From the NCBI RefSeq assembly GCF_004343775.1, contig NZ_PTXL01000002.1, positions 1,178,001 through 1,242,000 of the forward strand: a stretch of 64,000 nucleotides of DNA, given 5' to 3'. The first letter of the stretch is position 1; each line of letters begins with the position of its first letter. The translations under genes and the position numbers were made by a program. Below, piece after piece: positions 59,260 through 64,000 of this stretch. The notes below the pieces were generated by a model that was not told where the DNA came from, made no database searches, and saw nothing but the letters and a program-made list of their open reading frames with translations. The stretch is from Burkholderia sp. SRS-46 (GTDB lineage: Bacteria > Pseudomonadota > Gammaproteobacteria > Burkholderiales > Burkholderiaceae).

Positions 59260-62200
59260 TCAGTCGGCCGGCGCGCCGTACCCGCCGCCGCCCGGCGTCT
59301 CGACGACGAACACGTCGCCCGGCGCCATCTGCGCGCGGCCGATGTGGTCGAGCGCCACGACGGTGCCGTCCGCGCGCTCGATCGTGTTGCGGCCGAGCGC
59401 GCCGGCGGCGCCGCCCGCCGCGCCGAACGGCGCGTGGATCCGGTTGTTCGACAGGATCGACGCGGTCATCGGCTCGAGGAAGCGGATCCGGCGGATCGCG
59501 CCGTTGCCGCCCGGCCAGCGCCCGCCGCCGCCCGACCCGGCGCGGATGCGGTGCGAGTCGAGCCGCACCGGATAGCGCCATTCGAGCACCTCGGGGTCGG
59601 TCAGCCGCGAGTTCGTCATGTGCGTCTGCACCGCGTCGCTGCCCGCGAAACCGTTTCCTGCGCCGCTGCCGCCCGCGATCGTCTCGTAGTACTGGTAGCG
59701 CGCGTTGCCGAACGTGAAGTTGTTCATCGTCCCCTGGCTCGACGCGACGCGGCCGAGCGCACCGTACAGCGCGTTGGTGATCGCCGACGACGTCTCGACG
59801 TTGCCCGACACCACCGCCGCCGGATACGCCGGGTTCAGCATCGAGCGCTCCGGCACGATCACCGTCAGCGGCTTCAGGCAGCCCGCGTTCAGCGGGATGT
59901 CGTCGCCCACCAGCGTGCGGAACACGTATAGCACCGCCGCCATGCACACGGCCTTCGGCGCGTTGAAGTTGTTGTCGAGCTGCGCGGAGGTGCCCGTGAA
60001 ATCGATCCGCGCGCGGCGCGCCGCGCGATCGACGCGGATCGCCACGCGGATCTCGGCGCCGTTGTCGAGCGCATAGCGGTAGTCGCCGTCCTGCAGCGCG
60101 CCGATCACGCGCCGCACCGCTTCTTCCGCGTTGTCCTGCACGTGCCGCATGAACGCGAGCACCACGTCGCGGCCGAACTGCGCGACCATCCGGCGCAGCT
60201 CGTCCACGCCCTTCTGGTTCGCGGCAACCTGCGCGCGCAGGTCGGCCATGTTCTGCTCGACGTTGCGCGCCGGATAGCGGCCCGACGCGAGCAACGCGCG
60301 GGTTTGCGCGTCGCGCAGCACGCCGGCCGACACGAGCTGCCAGTTGTCGATCAGCACGCCCTCCTCGTCGATGTGCGTCGAATCGGGCGGCATCGATCCC
60401 GGCGTCGTGCCGCCGATGTCCGCATGGTGGCCGCGCGAGCCGACGTAGAACAGCGGCTCGTCCGCGCCGTCGGCGAACACCGGCGTGATCACCGTCACGT
60501 CCGGCAGGTGCGTGCCGCCGTGGTACGGATCGTTGAGCATGTAGACGTCGCCGTCGCGCATCCGGCCGCGATTGCGTTCGAGCACCGTGCGGATGCTCTC
60601 GCCCATCGAGCCGAGATGCACGGGCATGTGCGGCGCGTTCGCGATCAGGTTGCCGCCGCCGTCGAAGATCGCGCACGAGAAATCGAGCCGCTCCTTGATG
60701 TTCACCGAGTACGCGGTGTTCTGCAGCCGCATCCCCATCTGCTCGGCGATCGACATGAACAGGTTGTTGAAGATCTCGAGCCGCACCGGGTCCGCGTCGG
60801 TGCCGAGCGAGCGCCGCGTCGGCAGCGGCGTCGCGCGCGCCATCACGAGGTTGCCCTGCGCGGTCATGGTCGCGCGCCAGCCAGGCTCGACCACGGTCGT
60901 GCCGTTCTTCTCCGCGACGATCGCGGGGCCGTCGATCACGTCGCCTGCCAGCAGCGCGTCGCGCACGACCAGCGCCGCGTCGTGCCAGCGGCCGCCCGAA
61001 TAGAACCGCACCGCGGCGTCGGCGCGCGGTGCGCCGGCGCCATCGCCGCACTCGCGCGCCGCGAGCGGCGCGATGTCGACGGGCGCGTCGGAACGGCCGA
61101 TCGCCTCGACCGACGCAAGCTCCACGACGAGCGGCGTGCCGGGCATCAGGAACGCGTAGCGCTGCCGATATGCGGCCTCGAACGCCTGCTGCATCGCCGC
61201 GACGCTGTCGGCCGGCACCGCGAGCGCGGAATCGGTGCCCTGGTAGCGCAGGTGCACGCGGCGCTCGGTCGCGATCCGCTCGGCGGGCACGCCCTGGTCG
61301 AGCAACGCGCCGGCCGCCTCGCCGGCGAGCGCGTCGAGCGTCGCGTCCAGCGCGGCGAGCGACGCGTCGGACAGCACCGCCTCGACCGCGCGCTCGCGCA
61401 TCGCGGTCTGGTCGGCGAGCCCCATCCCGTACGCGGACAGCACGCCGGCGAGCGGATGCGCGAACACCTGCGTCATGCCGAGCGCGTCGGCCACGCCGCA
61501 CGCATGCTGGCCGCCCGCGCCGCCGAACGTCGTCAGCACGTAGCGCGACACGTCGTGCCCGCGCTGCACCGAAATCTTCTTGATCGCATTCGCCATGCTG
61601 CCGATCGCGATTTCCAGGAACCCTTCGGCCAGCGCCTCGGGCGTCTCGCGCCGCCCGGTCGCCGCGAAGATCCGGTCGGCGAGCGCGCCGAACTTCGCGA
61701 CGACGCCGTCGCGGTCGAGCGGCTCGTTCGCGTGCGGGCCGAACACACGCGGAAAGTAGTCGGGCTGGATCTTGCCGAGCATCACGTTGCAGTCGGTCAC
61801 CGTCAGCGGCCCGCCGCGCCGGTACGCGGCCGGCCCCGGGTTCGCGCCCGCCGATTCGGGGCCGACCCGCAGCCGCGCGCCATCGAAGCCGAGCACCGAG
61901 CCGCCGCCCGCCGCGACCGTGTGGATGCTCATCATCGGCGCGCGCATCCGCACGCCCGCCACCTGCGTCTCGAACACGCGCTCGAACTCGCCGTTGTAAT
62001 GCGACACGTCGGTCGACGTGCCGCCCATGTCGAAGCCGATCACGTGGTCGAAGCCCGCGACGCGCGCCGCGCGCACCATCCCGACGATGCCGCCGGCCGG
62101 GCCCGACAGGATCGCGTCCTTGCCCTGGAACGTGTCGGCGCGCGTCAGGCCGCCGTTGCTCTGCATGAACTGCAGGTTCACGCCCGGCATCTCGCCCGCG

Positions 62201-62916
62201 ACCTGCTCGACATAGCGGCGCAGGATCGGCGACAGATAGGCGTCGACGACGGTCGTGTCGCCGCGCGACACCATCTTCATCAGCGGCGACACCTCGTGCG
62301 ACACCGACACCTGCGTGAAGCCGATGCGGCGTGCGAGCCCGGCCAGCGCGCGCTCGTGCGCGGTGTGGCGGTAGCCGTGGATCAGCACGATCGCGAGCGC
62401 GCGGATGCCCGTGTCGAACACCTCGCGCAACGCCGCTTCCGCCGCGGCAAGATCGAGCGGCTCGACCACGTCGCCGTGCGCGCCGACGCGCTCGTCGATC
62501 TCCACGACCGTCTCGTACAGCGCGTCGGGCAGCACGATGTCGAGATCGAACAGGCGCGGCCGGTTCTGGTACGCGATGCGCAGCACGTCGCGGAAGCCGC
62601 GCGTGGTCGCGAGCGCGGTGCGTTCGCCCTTGCGTTCGAGCAGCGCGTTGGTCGCGACCGTCGTGCCCATCTTCACCATCTCGACGCGCTCGGGCGTGAT
62701 CGGCTCGCCGGCCGCGAGGCCGAGCAGGTGGCGGATGCCGGCGACCGCCGCGTCGCGATACTGCTCGGGGTTCTCGGACAGCAGCTTGTGCGTGGTGAGC
62801 GAGCCGTCGGGCCGCCGCGCGACGATGTCGGTGAAGGTACCGCCGCGATCGATCCAGAATTGCCAGCGTTGCGCGTCGGACGGAATGGAAGGGCTGTGTC
62901 GGGTAGTCATGGCCAT
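59260..62916 (-). CDS. Fused HyuA-HyuB hydantoinase/5-oxoprolinase-type enzyme
   Basis: This 1218-residue enzyme belongs to the ATP-dependent 5-oxoprolinase/N-methylhydantoinase/acetone carboxylase family. The HyuA half (about 1-700) has [28 protein letters not shown] and [16 protein letters not shown]; the HyuB half (from about 707, [20 protein letters not shown]) has [22 protein letters not shown] and [13 protein letters not shown]. It opens cyclic amides such as 5-oxoproline to the free amino acid. Bacterial forms are often two genes; this is one chain, like the eukaryotic enzyme. An ATG at 62916 is the likely start, with a second at 62910. The MFS gene downstream of its start lies on the same strand 190 bp upstream and may import its substrate. 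Confidence 0.9.
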   Translation of the reverse strand: MAMTTRHSPSIPSDAQRWQFWIDRGGTFTDIVARRPDGSLTTHKLLSENPEQYRDAAVAGIRHLLGLAAGEPITPERVEMVKMGTTVATNALLERKGERTALATTRGFRDVLRIAYQNRPRLFDLDIVLPDALYETVVEIDERVGAHGDVVEPLDLAAAEAALREVFDTGIRALAIVLIHGYRHTAHERALAGLARRIGFTQVSVSHEVSPLMKMVSRGDTTVVDAYLSPILRRYVEQVAGEMPGVNLQFMQSNGGLTRADTFQGKDAILSGPAGGIVGMVRAARVAGFDHVIGFDMGGTSTDVSHYNGEFERVFETQVAGVRMRAPMMSIHTVAAGGGSVLGFDGARLRVGPESAGANPGPAAYRRGGPLTVTDCNVMLGKIQPDYFPRVFGPHANEPLDRDGVVAKFGALADRIFAATGRRETPEALAEGFLEIAIGSMANAIKKISVQRGHDVSRYVLTTFGGAGGQHACGVADALGMTQVFAHPLAGVLSAYGMGLADQTAMRERAVEAVLSDASLAALDATLDALAGEAAGALLDQGVPAERIATERRVHLRYQGTDSALAVPADSVAAMQQAFEAAYRQRYAFLMPGTPLVVELASVEAIGRSDAPVDIAPLAARECGDGAGAPRADAAVRFYSGGRWHDAALVVRDALLAGDVIDGPAIVAEKNGTTVVEPGWRATMTAQGNLVMARATPLPTRRSLGTDADPVRLEIFNNLFMSIAEQMGMRLQNTAYSVNIKERLDFSCAIFDGGGNLIANAPHMPVHLGSMGESIRTVLERNRGRMRDGDVYMLNDPYHGGTHLPDVTVITPVFADGADEPLFYVGSRGHHADIGGTTPGSMPPDSTHIDEEGVLIDNWQLVSAGVLRDAQTRALLASGRYPARNVEQNMADLRAQVAANQKGVDELRRMVAQFGRDVVLAFMRHVQDNAEEAVRRVIGALQDGDYRYALDNGAEIRVAIRVDRAARRARIDFTGTSAQLDNNFNAPKAVCMAAVLYVFRTLVGDDIPLNAGCLKPLTVIVPERSMLNPAYPAAVVSGNVETSSAITNALYGALGRVASSQGTMNNFTFGNARYQYYETIAGGSGAGNGFAGSDAVQTHMTNSRLTDPEVLEWRYPVRLDSHRIRAGSGGGGRWPGGNGAIRRIRFLEPMTASILSNNRIHAPFGAAGGAAGALGRNTIERADGTVVALDHIGRAQMAPGDVFVVETPGGGGYGAPAD

Positions 62917-63106
62917 TGAATCACTGCGTCGTTGAAACGGGAACCGGAAGACGCGCGCCGGCCGCGCGGCGCGCGGGCACACCGCGTCGCGACAGGCGTC
63001 GTCAGGAAGGGAAAGCGGGCGTCGGCCGCGCGGCATGCATGCCGCGCGCGGGTCGCCGTGGGGGGCCGGGAAGCCGGGCGCGTGGCAGGCGGCGCCCGGC
63101 CGGCGC

Positions 63107-64000
63107 TCAGGCCGCGTCGAGTTCGCGGCCGCGGGTTTCGGGCAGCGTCAGCGCGGCGACGATCAGCACGCCGTACGCGGCCACCGCGAAGATCCCGATG
63201 CTCGCGCCGAGGCCGTAGTGCTTCGACAGCGCGCCGATCAGGAACGGGAACAGCGCCCCGACCGCGCGGCCGACGTTGTAGCAAAAGCCCTGGCCGGAGC
63301 CGCGCACGCGGGTCGGGAACAGCTCGGTGAGGAACGCGCCCATCCCGGCGAAGATGCCCGACGCGAAGAAGCCGAGCGGGAAGCCGAGCCACAGCATCGA
63401 CGTGTTGGTCAGGTTCAGCGACGTGTACGAGAACGCGATCACCATCGAGCCGAGCGCGAACAGGATGAAGTTCGGCTTGCGGCCGAGCCGGTCGGTCAGG
63501 TACGCGCTCACCAGGTAGCCGACCCAAGAGCCGACGATGATCGTCGCGAGATAGCCGCCCGTGCCCATCACCGTCAGGTGCCGCTCGGTCTTCAGGAAGG
63601 TCGGCAGCCAGATCGTGATCGCGTAGTAGCCGCCCTGCGCGCCGGTGGTCAGCAGCGCCGCGCGCAGCGTGGTCGTCAGCAGCGCCGGCGCGAAGATCTC
63701 GGTGAAGCGCGGCGCGTCGCTCGCCTGCGCCTGCGCGGCCTTCTCGTGCTCGTAGACGTCCGGCTCCGTCACGAAGCGGCGGATCACGACGACCAGCAGC
63801 GCGGGCAGCAGGCCGACGAGGAACAGCGCGCGCCACGCGAGCTCGGCGGGCAGCGCCGAGAACAGCAGCGCGTAGAGCAGCGCGGCGAGCCCCCAGCCGA
63901 TCGCCCAGCCCGACTGCACGAGGCCGACCGCCCTGCCGCGGTCGCGCGCGCGGATCACCTCGCCGATCAGCACCGCGCCCGCCGTCCATTCGCCGCCGAA
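63107..64000 (-). CDS. MFS transporter, metabolite:H+ symporter type (partial)
   Basis: The gene runs off the window end; about 298 C-terminal residues are visible, including [22 protein letters not shown], the conserved start of helix 4-5 in the sugar/aromatic-acid/metabolite:H+ symporter group, and about nine membrane helices. [13 protein letters not shown] is the second-half repeat of the family motif. It ends with [12 protein letters not shown], a normal C-terminus. It is transcribed before the 5-oxoprolinase gene on the same strand with 190 bp between them, so co-expression and uptake of an oxoproline-like or hydantoin-like substrate are plausible. The N-terminus and start lie outside. 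Confidence 0.88.
   Translation of the reverse strand, partial: FGGEWTAGAVLIGEVIRARDRGRAVGLVQSGWAIGWGLAALLYALLFSALPAELAWRALFLVGLLPALLVVVIRRFVTEPDVYEHEKAAQAQASDAPRFTEIFAPALLTTTLRAALLTTGAQGGYYAITIWLPTFLKTERHLTVMGTGGYLATIIVGSWVGYLVSAYLTDRLGRKPNFILFALGSMVIAFSYTSLNLTNTSMLWLGFPLGFFASGIFAGMGAFLTELFPTRVRGSGQGFCYNVGRAVGALFPFLIGALSKHYGLGASIGIFAVAAYGVLIVAALTLPETRGRELDAA

Noticed and set aside
59219..61501. Long minus-strand frame of about 760 codons over the 5-oxoprolinase gene
   Set aside because: It is a frame-shifted shadow of the HyuA-HyuB gene, Arg/Gly-rich, with no motif.
60142..62919. Long plus-strand frame opposite the 5-oxoprolinase gene
   Set aside because: Antisense shadow typical of high-GC DNA; no ribosome site and low-complexity His/Arg/Ala composition.

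Overview
The window is GC-rich (roughly two-thirds G+C by eye), densely coded DNA of the kind seen in Burkholderia, most probably a Burkholderia cepacia complex member and probably one of its secondary replicons. The best marker is the convergent rpfF/rpfR pair at 55635-58547, the BDSF cis-2-dodecenoic acid signal synthase and its PAS-GGDEF-EAL receptor, which is the arrangement known from B. cenocepacia. Burkholderia-type porins, LivH-LivM fusions and many transporter/regulator cassettes fit the same assignment. I see no rRNA, tRNA, CRISPR array, insertion sequence or prophage. The species assignment is inference.

Layout. 1-233 is the tail of a NarX/DegS-type sensor kinase, followed by a 750-bp non-coding stretch with a divergent 244-bp direct repeat and then a general porin (985-2100). 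2340-6992 holds an MFS permease and an orphan NMT1-type binding protein, divergent from a TctDE-like two-component system. 7014-11677 is a branched-chain-amino-acid-type ABC transporter (LivF, LivG, fused LivH-LivM, LivK). Divergent from it, 12028-15585 is a translationally coupled LysR regulator, flavoprotein monooxygenase-like enzyme, cysteine-less CMD protein and AhpD-like protein. 15627-19554 is an Lrp-type regulator divergent from ornithine cyclodeaminase, CtlX citrulline hydrolase and a solo Liv-type binding protein, a likely citrulline/ornithine-to-proline module. 19663-24838 (minus) is a DUF2760-Hsp70-Hsp70 operon with two non-canonical Hsp70s. 25338-33005 mixes a Rossmann reductase, an MFS exporter with a divergent AraC regulator, a DUF3857/transglutaminase exported protein with a coupled 55-residue protein, two tiny membrane proteins, a DUF3617 protein and a DUF4892-OmpA protein. 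33177-35150 is an APC-type permease.

35359-41077 is the assimilatory nirB-nirD-nasA operon, preceded by a near-perfect sigma-54 promoter (41136-41151), which implies nitrogen-regulated expression. 41388-51306 is a sugar operon with the gene order of rhizobial thuEFGKAB (binding protein, two permeases, ATPase, ThuA, ThuB), extended by a maltoporin-like porin, an aldo-keto reductase and glucokinase. A hybrid kinase and an OmpR-type regulator (51454-54787) lie immediately upstream in the same direction and are plausible sensors for it.

55635-58547 is rpfF/rpfR. The 3-prime end of the window carries a fused HyuA-HyuB 5-oxoprolinase-type enzyme (59260-62916) and a truncated MFS permease running off the end. 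The main themes are uptake and catabolism of nitrogen- and sugar-containing compounds, each cassette with its own regulator, plus one cell-cell signalling locus. The best candidates for something little described are the monooxygenase-CMD-AhpD cassette beside the Liv transporter, the paired Hsp70/DUF2760 operon and the extended thu operon.
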